Shown piece by piece: positions 32,025 through 41,849 of a stretch of 64,000 nt of DNA. The stretch lies in the NCBI GenBank assembly GCA_002500665.1, contig DLRY01000100.1:59607-123606 (forward strand), read 5' to 3'. Each line of letters starts with the position of its first letter. The stretch's first letter is position 1. A model generated the notes under the pieces. That model was given only the letters and a program-made list of their open reading frames with translations, was not told the DNA's origin and searched no databases. The stretch comes from Opitutia bacterium UBA7876. GTDB taxonomy: Bacteria; Verrucomicrobiota; Verrucomicrobiia; Opitutales; Seribacteraceae. The position numbers and the translations under genes were made by a program.

Positions 32025-34928
32025 ATGTTCAAAGCCAATTTCCAGTTGAGTCTGTTCTTCGCATTCGTCTTTTTTCACTCCCTTGCCTTTTGCACCGAGG
32101 TAATCTCTAAAACAAGGCAACTCACCTTCGAGGGTGTCAGATCCGGCGAAGGCTACTTTTCGGCTAGTGGAGAAAAAATGGTTTACCAGTCCGAGAACCA
32201 CGAAGGAAACCCATTTTACCAAATTTACCTCCTCGACCTGAAGTCCGGAGAAAACAAGCTCGTTTCAACGGGCAATGGAAAAACCACCTGCGCATGGATT
32301 CACCCCACTGAAAAATTGGTTCTCTTTTCTTCCACTCACCTCGACTCGAACGCCAGCCTCAAGCAAAAGTTGGAATTTTCCGAGAGGGAGAGTGGCAAGG
32401 CCCGGAAATACAGCTGGGACTACGACCCGAACTACGACGTCTTCAGTAAGGACTTGACCTCCGGGAAAATCCGTCGCCTCACTGCCGCCCCCGGGTATGA
32501 TGCGGAAGGTTCCTACTCACCCGACGGCAGGAAGATAGCCTTCGCCTCGAATCGAAATGCCTACTCAAGGGAACTCACCCCCGATGAAGCTAAAATCTTT
32601 GCCCGAGACAAGTCCTACTTTAACGACATCTTCATTATGAACGAGGACGGCACGGGACTTAGGCAACTGACCCGGACTCCAGGCTACGACGGCGGACCAT
32701 TCTTCAACACTCCGGGCGACCGTCTCTGCTGGAGAAGGTTTTCACCAGATGGGCACAAGGCGGAAATCTATACCATGAAGCTTGAAAAGGAAAAGGAAAG
32801 ACAGGTTACCAACCTCGGCGCCATGTCCTGGGCCCCTTTCTTTCACCCATCCGACCAGTACCTCATTTTTTCCACCAACTTGCACGGCTTCAATAATTTC
32901 GAACTGTATGTGGTGGACGCCGAGGGCAAGAAGCACCCCCAACGAGTTACGGATGCGGATGGCTTCGACGGTTTGCCCGCTTTTTCCCCGGATGGAAAGA
33001 CCCTTGCTTGGACAAGCAACCGAACGAACGACAAGAAGTCCCAGATCTTCATGGCCAACTGGAACCACGAGGAGATGCTCAGGCGCCTCGATCTTGCCCC
33101 TGCCCGGGAAATCCCGACTCAACCCGAGAAGCAGAAGGATTCCGGGAAGGAAACCTCGGGGGAAGTAAACACCAAGGATATAAAAAAGCACCTTCTTTAT
33201 CTCTGCTCCGTGGAACTGGAGGGAAGGCTCACTGGAACGCCGGGAAACAAAAAGGCCAGTCAGTACGTAGCCGACTCCTTCAAGTCCTTCGGGATGGAAC
33301 CATATTCCATGGAGGATGGATGGTTTCAGGAATTCCCATTTTTCAATTCAGCCGAGTTGTCTCCATCCTGCCGACTTGATTTCGCAGGCAGACCTTGGTC
33401 GGATCCCGAGCGTTTGGCAATCAAGAAGGATTGGATACCCATGTCCTTTAGTGATTCGGGTAACTCAGCGGTTAAGGAAATCGTTTTTGCAGGCTATGGC
33501 GTCCGTATCAAGAAATCGGAAAACTGGCCGGAGTATGACTCCTATGTCCATCTCGACGTAAAGGACAAGTGGGTCATGGTTCTGAGGAAGTTGCCCGGTG
33601 CTTGGAGCGACAAAAGAAAGGATGCCTCCTTTCACCATTCGACTTTCCGCAAGAAAGCGACCGTGGCAAGGGATCTCGGAGCCAAGGGCATCATCTTCGT
33701 GACTGATTTCGCCGAGCCCAAGGACAAACTGATCGAGTTTTCCTCTGGAACCACCAACGAGACCATTTCCATCCAAGCCATCATGATAACACGGGAACTC
33801 GCTGCTAAGATCTTTCAAGCCCAAGGGAAGGATCTTAAATCGGTTTGCGATCGCCTCTTCCCCGGCGAACCTCAAATGGGGTTCACACTCAAGATGGTCA
33901 GGCTGGACATGGAAGTTTCCGTCCTCCGCAAAAAGGGAATCGGGAGAAATACCCTCGGCTGGATCCGAGCCAAACCGGGGAGGAAGACCAAGCGTATGAT
34001 CATGGTCGGAGCCCATCTGGACCACATAGGCTATGGCAAGGCAAGCTCGCGGGCCAAGAAATCCCAGAAAGGTAAAATGCACCCTGGAGCCGATGACAAC
34101 GCATCCGGTATAAGCGCTTTGCTGGAAATTGCCGAATTCCTTGCCGAACTAAGGGCAAAAGGTCTTTTGCAAAGTAACTTCGACATCCTTTTGGCGGCTT
34201 GGTCCGGGGAAGAGATCGGGCTCCTTGGCTCCTCCTTTTTCATGCGTGCGAACGCCCCTGATAAAGAAGATCCGAAGGAAAGAGAAATCATAGCCTACCT
34301 GAACCTGGACATGGTAGGCAGATACGAGGACAAGCTTACCCTCCACGGCGTGGGATCCTCGACCGCTTGGAAAAAGCTCATTCAAAGAGCAAACATACCC
34401 CTTGGGATCAGCTTGAACCTTCAGAACGACAGCCATATCCCCACCGACACGACTGCCTTCTTTAACAAGGGGGTACCCATCCTTAGCGCCTTTACTGGCT
34501 TGCATGAGGACTACCATTCGCCTTCCGATACCCCCGAAAAAATAAACTACGAAGGTATCGTGGATTGCTCCAAGCTCTATGTAAGGTTGGTGGAAGGCGT
34601 CGGGAGAATGGAGGGGATGGATTATGTCGCCCAGGCTCCCCCTCCCAAATCCAGAGGCAAACTCAGGGTTTATCTTGGAACCATCCCCGACTACTCCCAA
34701 ACCGACCAAAAAGGATTGCTTCTCTCGGGTGTCAGCAAAGGTGGACCGGCTGATTCGGCCGGACTTCGGAGCGGAGACCTCGTCGTCGAACTGGGAGGCA
34801 GGAAAGTGGAAACCATTTACGACTACACCGATGCCATAAGCTCACTCAAAGCCGGCAACGAGACCAAGGTGGTCGTAATCAGAAAAGGTAAGGCCTTGGA
34901 ATTAAAGATTATTCCTTCCGGTCGCTGA
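32025..34928 (+). CDS. TolB-like propeller, M28 peptidase and PDZ domain protein
   Basis: A 967-residue exported protein with signal peptide (LSLFFAFVFFHSLAFC). Residues 30-355 are WD40-like/TolB beta-propeller repeats (SYSPDGRKIAFASNRN, AFSPDGKTLAWTSNRT). Residues 390-850 form an M28 zinc aminopeptidase with a PA-type insertion. All metal ligands can be seen: His in GAHLDHIGYG, Asp in GADDNASG, Glu-Glu in GEEIGLLGS, Asp in LNLDMVGR and His in DYHSPSDTP. Residues 875-967 are a PDZ domain (GGPADSAGLRSGDLVVELGG). The gene is alone between the AraC regulator and a convergent rodZ-like gene. A role in periplasmic peptide breakdown is likely. Confidence 0.93.
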   Translation: MFKANFQLSLFFAFVFFHSLAFCTEVISKTRQLTFEGVRSGEGYFSASGEKMVYQSENHEGNPFYQIYLLDLKSGENKLVSTGNGKTTCAWIHPTEKLVLFSSTHLDSNASLKQKLEFSERESGKARKYSWDYDPNYDVFSKDLTSGKIRRLTAAPGYDAEGSYSPDGRKIAFASNRNAYSRELTPDEAKIFARDKSYFNDIFIMNEDGTGLRQLTRTPGYDGGPFFNTPGDRLCWRRFSPDGHKAEIYTMKLEKEKERQVTNLGAMSWAPFFHPSDQYLIFSTNLHGFNNFELYVVDAEGKKHPQRVTDADGFDGLPAFSPDGKTLAWTSNRTNDKKSQIFMANWNHEEMLRRLDLAPAREIPTQPEKQKDSGKETSGEVNTKDIKKHLLYLCSVELEGRLTGTPGNKKASQYVADSFKSFGMEPYSMEDGWFQEFPFFNSAELSPSCRLDFAGRPWSDPERLAIKKDWIPMSFSDSGNSAVKEIVFAGYGVRIKKSENWPEYDSYVHLDVKDKWVMVLRKLPGAWSDKRKDASFHHSTFRKKATVARDLGAKGIIFVTDFAEPKDKLIEFSSGTTNETISIQAIMITRELAAKIFQAQGKDLKSVCDRLFPGEPQMGFTLKMVRLDMEVSVLRKKGIGRNTLGWIRAKPGRKTKRMIMVGAHLDHIGYGKASSRAKKSQKGKMHPGADDNASGISALLEIAEFLAELRAKGLLQSNFDILLAAWSGEEIGLLGSSFFMRANAPDKEDPKEREIIAYLNLDMVGRYEDKLTLHGVGSSTAWKKLIQRANIPLGISLNLQNDSHIPTDTTAFFNKGVPILSAFTGLHEDYHSPSDTPEKINYEGIVDCSKLYVRLVEGVGRMEGMDYVAQAPPPKSRGKLRVYLGTIPDYSQTDQKGLLLSGVSKGGPADSAGLRSGDLVVELGGRKVETIYDYTDAISSLKAGNETKVVVIRKGKALELKIIPSGR

Positions 34929-34954
34929 GACCAAGAAAGAGATCCGTCAAAGGT

Positions 34955-35752
34955 TCAAGGCTTAGGGGGCCATGCGAAGCTTCCCCCACCCTCTCCCGAG
35001 ATGCCCTTTTCAGGTTCGCCATCAACGGAGAACCTCAAGTTTTCAAGCGAGGAACACCATAGCCTGAACGATCCCTTGAAGGGCAGCTCCTTCTTCCATC
35101 CAGAGGCTAGGTTGGGGAATTCGAGGGTGCCTTGCTCCTCGGCTCCCTCGTCGATCACTATGAGCCTATTGATCGGGCCGACGGAGGAAAGGCGAAGGGA
35201 GCGAGCTTGACTTGCAGGAGCGACAGCAGGTCTGCCTTCGGGCGGATTCGTTTCGGTGATGGAACTGGGGCCTGCACCCGGGGCGAGCGGTGTTTCGCCA
35301 CCTTCACCCCCGGAAATTACCCAATATATTATAAGTCCGAACAAAAGAAGGACGGACGATATACCGACGATCAGCAAAGGTTTGGCCAGTGAAGGACTGC
35401 TGTTCCTGGCCGCTGAAGCCGAGGTGACCTGTGGGGAGGACACGTTTGCGTAATCCACGCTCTCAGGGGCATCCGAAGAACTCAAGGATCCGAGCGATTT
35501 CTTCTGGGATCGATTGGAAGAATTTCCAAGTTCCACATCCAAGTCCGCAAGTGTTGCTTCCTGATCCAAGCCCAGAAACCTTGCGTAGAGTCGGATGAAG
35601 CCCCTGAGGTACACCTCGGGCAGATTGACGTCGAATTGGCCCGCCTCGAAGGCACCGAGGTAATCCCCGCGAATCTTGGTACTCTCGGAAGCTTCCCTCA
35701 GGGAAATGCCCTTCCTGTTCCTTGCCTCTTCCAGTTTTTGTCCAATAGCCAT
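34955..35752 (-). CDS. RodZ-like helix-turn-helix membrane protein
   Basis: A 265-residue bitopic protein. The N-terminal 75 residues are an XRE-type helix-turn-helix of the RodZ kind (IGQKLEEARNRKGISLREA, then YLRGFIRLYARFLGLD). A serine-rich linker follows, then one membrane segment (about 120-147, LLIVGISSVLLLFGLIIYW). The periplasmic part ends in a small beta-rich domain resembling DUF4115. RodZ links MreB to the cell-wall machinery and sets cell shape. The gene follows ftsK on the same strand after about 80 bases. No mreB is in the window, so the shape role is by family only. Confidence 0.85.
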   Translation of the reverse strand: MAIGQKLEEARNRKGISLREASESTKIRGDYLGAFEAGQFDVNLPEVYLRGFIRLYARFLGLDQEATLADLDVELGNSSNRSQKKSLGSLSSSDAPESVDYANVSSPQVTSASAARNSSPSLAKPLLIVGISSVLLLFGLIIYWVISGGEGGETPLAPGAGPSSITETNPPEGRPAVAPASQARSLRLSSVGPINRLIVIDEGAEEQGTLEFPNLASGWKKELPFKGSFRLWCSSLENLRFSVDGEPEKGISGEGGGSFAWPPKP

Positions 35753-35831
35753 CTACTTCTTGAGTTCGTATCTAAAGACTTCTATGTCGATTCGTTTTTT
35801 GCAAGCGGAGATTTCAGTTGTGGAAAGATTA

Positions 35832-38444
35832 TCACAGGTCCATCAGAATTTCCCTACCCTGCCCTTGCACGTCGGGACCAACCAAGCCCCTGTCTTCGAG
35901 CTCATCCATGATGCGGGCCGCCCTGTTGTAGCCGATGCTCAGTTTTCTTTGCAGGTTTGAGGTCGAGGCCCTCTTGGTAGAACGAATGATTTCGACCGCC
36001 TTGCGCAACATGGGATCCTCATCCGAATCGCCATCCCCTCCCAGTACGTCTTCTTCCCCAGCTGATTCAATTTGCTCACGCACTTCCTCAATGATCTGCG
36101 GAGGACCATTGACCTTGAGGAACTCAACGATCCCGTTGATCTCCTCATCACTGACGAACGCACCCTGAGCACGGGAAAAGGTGGGACTGCCGGGCGGAAT
36201 GAAAAGCATGTCTCCCTTGCCGAGCAAGGCCTCGGCCCCCTTTGCGTCGAGTATCGTCTGGCTGTCGCGGAAGGAAGCCACGCGGAAGGAGATCCGGCTG
36301 GGCAGGTTCGCCTTTATAACCCCGGTAATAACGTTCACCGAAGGCCGCTGGGTGGCGATAATCAAATGAATGCCGGCCGCCCGGGCGAGCTGGGCGAGCC
36401 GTGCGATGCCCGTCTCGACGTCAGCCTGAGCAACCATCATCAAGTCCGCAAGCTCATCGACGATGCATACGATATAGGGAAGCTTGTTCTCCGGGATCTC
36501 CAGCACGTCGTCGTCCCGAGGCACCTCGATGGTCGAAAGGGCCGCTCTTTCCTCCGCCGACATCTCTGCATCAAGCAACTGGGCCTTTTCCTTCTCCTCC
36601 TTGTCCTTGAGAATCTTGGCGTTGAATCCGGCAATGTTCCGCACACCCACCTTGGAAAAAATCTGATATCTTCTCTCCATTTCAGCGAGGAGCCACTTGA
36701 GGGCTCCGGGCACCTTCTTGGGCTCAGTAACGACTGGGATGAGCATATGAGGAAGATCGTTGTATACCTTCATCTCCACTATCTTCGGGTCCACCATGAT
36801 GAATCGGACGTCCTCGGGGCTGGAATGATAACAAAGGGAGGCGATGATCGCGTTGATGCATACCGTCTTCCCGGAACCGGTTGATCCCGCCACCAGAAGA
36901 TGCGGCATCTTGGTCAAGTCGGCAACCAACGGCCGACCGCTGGCTTCCTTGCCCAGAACGATTGGTATTTCAGCCCCCGCCGCCGCCCAGGCCTTCGACT
37001 CGAGGATTTCCTTCAGGCAGACCGGAGCGGGCTTCGCATTCGGAACCTCTATGCCCACGCATCCCTTGCCTGGGACAGGCGCCAGAATTCTTACGCTTTC
37101 AGCCTTGAGGGACATGGCCAAGTTCTTGTCCAGGTTGGCGATTTTTTCCACCTTTACCCCCGCGGCGGGATGAACGTCGTACCTAGTTATGACGGGGCCC
37201 GTGTGAACTTCGCCCAGTTCCACCTCAATCTTGAATTGCGACAAGGTTTCCTTGAGCCTCTTGGCCTTGATCATGTGATCCTCGTCCCCGCTCGACTCCT
37301 CTTCGGGCGGATCCATGAGAAGATCGAGGGTGGGGAAGTGGTAATCGCCCTTTCGTTCGGGGAAGAGGTCGGCTGACTTCTCCGTCTTGGCTGCCCGCAC
37401 TACCTTGAAACCGTCCAGCCCATCCGAATCGTCTTCCTCCGGCTCGGGATCGGGAATCTCGACCTCATCGGGCGTCTCCGGTTCCGGTTCGGGCTCTTTT
37501 GATTTCTCCACCGAATCCTCTTCATTTGTCTGATCGGGCTCCTTTTTCTTGGAACGCTTGGTTTTAGGTTTCTTTTGGGACGGGGCACCGACGTCGATCA
37601 AGGCATCTTTCTGGAGGGAAACATCCCCAAAGAGGACGTCATCTTCGGAATCCTTGCCAAACCATGAAAACAGGCCTTTTCGTTTGGAACTTTTCGGCGG
37701 AAATCCCTCGCCTTCGCTCTCCGCTTCCGCATTGCCTGAACCCTTGTCCTTTTCAGGGGAATCAGCGGACGGAGTCGGGGTGGAAAGCTTAACGGGAATT
37801 TTCTCGGAAACCTTTCGGCCGACGCCAACAAACGCCAGAGCCACCTTGAGCGGCTGCATGGAAAAATGAATGCAGAGGCTACCGGTCAGGAGACAAATCA
37901 TGAGGATTGTAGTACCGAGAGCGCCAAACCAAATCCTCAGGAAGCCACCCATGCTTTCATCCGGACCGGCAAACAGGGGCAAGCCGGAATAAAATAAGGC
38001 CCCAAGCGACCCACCCGCCCCATGCTCGTAGGCATTTTGAGCAAAGATCGTATCCTCGGCGGCGGCGATTAGGGAATGGTCGCGAATATTGGCCAGAACG
38101 CTAATGGACATGATCGCTACGAGGATGGTCGAGAGTTTGCGCACCTTTTCCCTGGTATCGGATTTGACGGTGGAGAGAAAGGTGATCATGGCCAGGAGCC
38201 AAGGCATCAACCAAGCTCCCAAGCCGAGAAAACCATAGAGATATCGTGCGAGAATGACTCCGAATTTCCCCAGCAGGGGGTCAGAACCGGCGGGCGGCAC
38301 GGAATGATAACTGGCCGGGTTGTAGTCAATCAGGGAAACAAGCAACAAGATAGCCCCCGCCCCGCTGGCTATGGCGAGCCACGGTTTTTTGCCCGGGCTC
38401 ACGCTGCCCAAGCCCCTTCCGGACTCAGAAACTGAATTCGCCAT
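35832..38444 (-). CDS. ftsK: DNA translocase FtsK/SpoIIIE
   Basis: A membrane-anchored DNA pump of 870 residues that clears chromosomes from the division septum. Four membrane segments occupy about residues 25-190. A highly acidic, low-complexity linker follows (about 215-370, rich in Glu, Asp, Pro and Lys). The motor domain (about 395-780) has Walker A VAGSTGSGKTVCINAI, MVDPKIVEM and Walker B IVCIVDELADLMM. The gamma winged-helix domain at the end (DPMLRKAVEIIRSTKRAS and on) is the part that reads orientation sequences. Start ATG at 38444. It is divergent from manA across 81 bases. Confidence 0.97.
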   Translation of the reverse strand: MANSVSESGRGLGSVSPGKKPWLAIASGAGAILLLVSLIDYNPASYHSVPPAGSDPLLGKFGVILARYLYGFLGLGAWLMPWLLAMITFLSTVKSDTREKVRKLSTILVAIMSISVLANIRDHSLIAAAEDTIFAQNAYEHGAGGSLGALFYSGLPLFAGPDESMGGFLRIWFGALGTTILMICLLTGSLCIHFSMQPLKVALAFVGVGRKVSEKIPVKLSTPTPSADSPEKDKGSGNAEAESEGEGFPPKSSKRKGLFSWFGKDSEDDVLFGDVSLQKDALIDVGAPSQKKPKTKRSKKKEPDQTNEEDSVEKSKEPEPEPETPDEVEIPDPEPEEDDSDGLDGFKVVRAAKTEKSADLFPERKGDYHFPTLDLLMDPPEEESSGDEDHMIKAKRLKETLSQFKIEVELGEVHTGPVITRYDVHPAAGVKVEKIANLDKNLAMSLKAESVRILAPVPGKGCVGIEVPNAKPAPVCLKEILESKAWAAAGAEIPIVLGKEASGRPLVADLTKMPHLLVAGSTGSGKTVCINAIIASLCYHSSPEDVRFIMVDPKIVEMKVYNDLPHMLIPVVTEPKKVPGALKWLLAEMERRYQIFSKVGVRNIAGFNAKILKDKEEKEKAQLLDAEMSAEERAALSTIEVPRDDDVLEIPENKLPYIVCIVDELADLMMVAQADVETGIARLAQLARAAGIHLIIATQRPSVNVITGVIKANLPSRISFRVASFRDSQTILDAKGAEALLGKGDMLFIPPGSPTFSRAQGAFVSDEEINGIVEFLKVNGPPQIIEEVREQIESAGEEDVLGGDGDSDEDPMLRKAVEIIRSTKRASTSNLQRKLSIGYNRAARIMDELEDRGLVGPDVQGQGREILMDL

Positions 38445-38525
38445 CCAAGGTTCCCGAGATCATGCCGGCATCCGACACAAACGTATTTCCACATCACACA
38501 TATTAGTATAGAACAGCATAAATTA

Positions 38526-39527
38526 ATGATTTTCAAGTTTGAACCTATATACAAGGAGAGAGTTTGGGGAGGAGCTGAGATCCGGAATTACCTGGGTCGC
38601 GACACCCCGCCTTCGAATCACCTCGGCGAGTCTTGGGAAATCGTCGACCGCAAAGAGGATAATTCCGTGGTGTCGAATACGGATTTCAAGGGCTTGCCCC
38701 TAAGGGAACTGCTCCTGAAGGAAGGGGATCAGGTGATGGGGCCGAGTTGGCCAAGGGATCTCCCCTTCCCGCTCCTCGTCAAATGGCTGGATTGCTCGCA
38801 AAGGCTAAGCCTCCAGGTTCATCCGCCCGCCGAGCTGGCGGAACAGCTTGGTGGGGAACCCAAGACTGAAAACTGGTATGTGGCGAAAGCTACTGAAGAA
38901 GCGGGGCTCTTCATCGGGCTGAGAAAAAACACTTCCCCCGAGCTCTTCCACCACTCTATTACCAAGAATACGGCTGAGAGCCTTTGTCATCGCGTATCCT
39001 CCAGAGCAGGTGATTCAATTCTGGTAGAGAGTGGAAGGATGCACGCCATAGATGCCGGCAACCTGATTCTTGAGATCCAGCAAAATTCAGATACCACTTA
39101 CCGGGTTTACGACTGGGACAGGGACGGACTGGACGGCCGACCGAGAAAACTGAATGTCGAGAAGTCCATGCAGTGCATTGATTTCACCGATTATGAACCA
39201 AGCCCAATCCACACCTCGGAGGAGGTGGGCATTGAAACGATTGCGGATTCGAAATTCTTTCGTATCCGTAAATTGAACCTGGCTCCGGACGAGAAAGTAG
39301 AACTTAAGGAAGCCGAGGCTGACGCCACACTCATTCACGCCCTTGGAAACGGGTTGCTTGTGGATGGTGAGCCCATTTGCAAAGGGGAACAGGCCTTGAG
39401 CCCATACTTCACGAGTTGCTCATTATCTTCTCCTGAGGAAACTAGCGTCTTGGTTACGGACCGATTTTCTGTCAATATGCAGGATGAGCCAAATGCTTCG
39501 GGAAAATTCCGAATGCGGAAAAGCTAA
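38526..39527 (+). CDS. manA: Mannose-6-phosphate isomerase, class I
   Basis: A 333-residue cupin-type zinc enzyme that interconverts mannose-6-phosphate and fructose-6-phosphate. It begins with FEPIYKERVWGG, typical of the short Bacillus-like class I form, and has the metal/active-site block LSLQVHPP with GEPKTENWYV. AGRMHAI-like residues (VESGRMHAIDAGNLILEIQQ region) give the second metal part. It could feed GDP-mannose synthesis for surface polysaccharide. It precedes grpE by 17 bases and may be the first gene of the grpE-dnaJ string, although the functions are unrelated. Confidence 0.93.
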   Translation: MIFKFEPIYKERVWGGAEIRNYLGRDTPPSNHLGESWEIVDRKEDNSVVSNTDFKGLPLRELLLKEGDQVMGPSWPRDLPFPLLVKWLDCSQRLSLQVHPPAELAEQLGGEPKTENWYVAKATEEAGLFIGLRKNTSPELFHHSITKNTAESLCHRVSSRAGDSILVESGRMHAIDAGNLILEIQQNSDTTYRVYDWDRDGLDGRPRKLNVEKSMQCIDFTDYEPSPIHTSEEVGIETIADSKFFRIRKLNLAPDEKVELKEAEADATLIHALGNGLLVDGEPICKGEQALSPYFTSCSLSSPEETSVLVTDRFSVNMQDEPNASGKFRMRKS

Positions 39528-39544
39528 ACATAGGGAAGAGTGCA

Positions 39545-40159
39545 GTGGAAAATTCTAGAACAAGCAAAATGGAAAAAGAAGAAAAAGAAAGTGAACTGGA
39601 AAACCCGGAGACGGACGTCGAGCATGAGGAGGACGCTCCCGAGGAACAACAGGATGAGGAGAAAAAGGCCTCCGTCACCCGATTACAGTCAAAACTGGAC
39701 GATGCCTATGGCAAGCAGGATGATCTCAACGGGAAATACCTGCGGGCGGTCGCCGATCTTGAGAACGTCAGGAAAAGATCCATCCGCGATCGCGAGGACG
39801 CAGTCCAGAGAACGCGATCGCAGATCATCGGGGACCTGCTTCCCGTCATCGATGCCTTCCAATTGGGCTTTGCCGAGGCCAAGAAAAACGAGAAGGCCGC
39901 CCAGTTCGTGGAAGGCTTTTCCATGGCAATGTCCCTTCTCGAATCCACTTTGTCCGAATACGGCTTGGCCGTAATCGACCCGAAGGGCGAGGACTTCGAT
40001 GCCAAATTTCACGAAGCCATTGGCTATGAAGAGGATGCCGAGCAAGAAGAAGGAACTGTAATCAACACAGTCCGCCCAGGCTACAGGATCGGGGAACAAC
40101 TTTTGCGTCCCGCAACCGTTATCTTGGCCAAAGCCCCGGCTAAGGAAGATTCCGAATAG
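39545..40159 (+). CDS. grpE: Nucleotide exchange factor GrpE
   Basis: The exchange factor for DnaK (204 residues). After an acidic, disordered N-terminal 50 residues comes a long helix (LNGKYLRAVADLENVRKRS, the usual K-x-L-R-x-x-A-D-x-x-N-x-R-K-R pattern). The C-terminal beta domain contains FDAKFHEAI and the VRPGYRIGEQLLRPA signature. I start it at the GTG at 39545, which has a GGGAAG ribosome site six bases before it; an ATG at 39569 is possible. dnaJ follows after 18 bases, as in many bacteria, while dnaK is not in the window. Confidence 0.95.
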   Translation: MENSRTSKMEKEEKESELENPETDVEHEEDAPEEQQDEEKKASVTRLQSKLDDAYGKQDDLNGKYLRAVADLENVRKRSIRDREDAVQRTRSQIIGDLLPVIDAFQLGFAEAKKNEKAAQFVEGFSMAMSLLESTLSEYGLAVIDPKGEDFDAKFHEAIGYEEDAEQEEGTVINTVRPGYRIGEQLLRPATVILAKAPAKEDSE

Positions 40160-40177
40160 AATACCCAGTTACGTCCA

Positions 40178-41323
40178 ATGTCGGAAAAAGACTACTACGA
40201 AGTGCTCGGGGTCGACCGGAACGCCAGCGATGAAGAAATCAAAAAGGCGTACCGCAAGCTCGCCGTACAATACCACCCCGACAAGAACCCCGGCGACAAG
40301 GAGGCGGAGGAGAAATTCAAGCAGATCTCCGCAGCCTTCGAGGTTCTCAAGGACGGCGACAAGAGAAGGAAATACGACCAGTTCGGACACGATGCCTTCC
40401 GTGGTGGCGGAACGGGAGCGGGAGGCGTGGACCCCTTCGATCTTTTCAGGGACGTTTTCGGTGGTGGAGGCGGAGGCGGATTCGGCAGTATCTTTGAGGA
40501 TTTCTTCGGTGGTGGACCCTCTTCCGGGGGAGGCGCCGAACAAAGAGGCTCCGACCTCAGGGTAAGTGTTGAGATTTCCCTCGAGCAAGCCGCAACCGGG
40601 GTGGAAAAAGAAATCAAGTACCACCATCATGCAGAATGCTTGCAATGTTCCGGCAATGGAGCTGCCTCGGGCTCCGGAAAGACCATGTGCTCCACCTGTG
40701 GAGGCATTGGCCAGGTGGCATCCAACCAAGGGTTCATCAGCATCCGCAGGACCTGTCCGACCTGCGGTGGATCGGGCGTGACGATCGAAAACCCTTGCGC
40801 CGAGTGCAAAGGCGAAGGGCGCAAAAGATCTCCCACCAACATCAAGATCAACATTCCCAAGGGCGTGGGCGATGGGAACAGGCTTTGCTCGAGAGGAAGA
40901 GGTGACGCAGGACCAAGGGGCGGACCGAGTGGCGACCTTTACGTAGACGTTAGAATAAAGGCTCATGATTTCTTCGAAAGGGATGAAGATGATTTGTTTC
41001 ATGAAATGATGATCCCCTTCACGTTGGCAACCCTTGGTGGCGTGGTGGAGGTTCCCACCCTCGAGGGAAAGGTTTCCCTCAAGATTCCGGCAGGAACGCC
41101 CTCCAACAAAACCTTCCGCATTCGAGACAAGGGCATGCCCAACCTCAGATCGCCTTCCAGAACGGGCGACCTCTACGCCCGGGTGATCATCGAGGTTCCC
41201 CGGAAGCTGTCCAAGGAACAGCGTGAAAAACTGGTTGAATTCGGAAAATCTTGCGGAGATACGGACTTATCGGCGGAGGAAGGCTTCATGGGCAAAGCGA
41301 AGCGTTTTTTCGAGGGGGAATGA
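40178..41323 (+). CDS. dnaJ: Chaperone DnaJ
   Basis: The full-length Hsp40 co-chaperone (381 residues) that stimulates DnaK. The J domain carries YHPDKNPGD (HPD motif) near residue 33. A Gly/Phe-rich stretch follows (about 72-125). Four zinc-binding C-x-x-C-x-G-x-G repeats are seen: CLQCSGNG, CSTCGGIG, CPTCGGSG and CAECKGEG. The C-terminal substrate-binding domains contain the usual GDLYVDVRI block and a KIPAGTPSNKTFRI stretch. It is translated between grpE and an adenylyltransferase gene whose TTG start lies one base beyond its stop. Confidence 0.98.
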   Translation: MSEKDYYEVLGVDRNASDEEIKKAYRKLAVQYHPDKNPGDKEAEEKFKQISAAFEVLKDGDKRRKYDQFGHDAFRGGGTGAGGVDPFDLFRDVFGGGGGGGFGSIFEDFFGGGPSSGGGAEQRGSDLRVSVEISLEQAATGVEKEIKYHHHAECLQCSGNGAASGSGKTMCSTCGGIGQVASNQGFISIRRTCPTCGGSGVTIENPCAECKGEGRKRSPTNIKINIPKGVGDGNRLCSRGRGDAGPRGGPSGDLYVDVRIKAHDFFERDEDDLFHEMMIPFTLATLGGVVEVPTLEGKVSLKIPAGTPSNKTFRIRDKGMPNLRSPSRTGDLYARVIIEVPRKLSKEQREKLVEFGKSCGDTDLSAEEGFMGKAKRFFEGE

Positions 41324-41324
41324 T

Positions 41325-41849
41325 TTGATCACAATCAACAAAAAGGACGTCACGGGTACATCCGCCACTTCTCTTGCCGATGCCGTTTCCTACAGAATGA
41401 ATGCCCGGCGGGAAGGTAAGTCCTTCGTTCTTACCAACGGATGCTTCGACCTCGTTCATGCAGGTCACGTTTTCAGTCTTACGGAGGCTTCCGGCTTTGG
41501 GGACTACCTTTGGGTTGCCATGAACTCGGACGCAAGCGTCCGGCTGCTCAAAGGCGACCATCGGCCCGTTCTTCCCGAGGAAGAGAGGGCCTACTTACTG
41601 AATTCTCTTTCCTGCGTATCAGGGGTTACCCTTTTCGACGGGCAAAGGTTGACGAAGGAAATCCTTGCCCTGCAACCGGACGTCTACGTCAAATCAGGCG
41701 ACTATACCGAGGAGACCATAGACCAAGAAGAGAGGAAAGCCCTCCTGTCGGTCGGTGCCTCCATTAAGTTCGTACCTTTCCTGGAGGGGCTCAGTACATC
41801 CTCACTGATTGATAAAATCCTTACTCTTCCCCAAACCGGCAAGAAATGA
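41325..41849 (+). CDS. HldE/RfaE2-type nucleotidyltransferase
   Basis: A cytidylyltransferase-fold enzyme of 174 residues resembling the C-terminal half of HldE (RfaE domain II), which adenylylates heptose-1-phosphate for lipopolysaccharide core synthesis. The nucleotide motif TNGCFDLVHAGHVFSL (H-A-G-H) is at about 33-48, and a S-G-D-Y-T-E-E-T-I region and a GLSTSSLIDKI end complete the signature. I choose the TTG at 41325 because a GAGGGGG ribosome site precedes it; the frame stays open further up inside dnaJ. The sugar kinase half is not fused here. The purN start overlaps its stop by four bases. Confidence 0.88.
   Translation: MITINKKDVTGTSATSLADAVSYRMNARREGKSFVLTNGCFDLVHAGHVFSLTEASGFGDYLWVAMNSDASVRLLKGDHRPVLPEEERAYLLNSLSCVSGVTLFDGQRLTKEILALQPDVYVKSGDYTEETIDQEERKALLSVGASIKFVPFLEGLSTSSLIDKILTLPQTGKK

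Noticed and set aside
34964..34990. GGGGG...CCCCC hairpin between the M28 and rodZ-like genes
   Set aside because: Only five paired bases, inside the end of the rodZ-like gene and without a T run.
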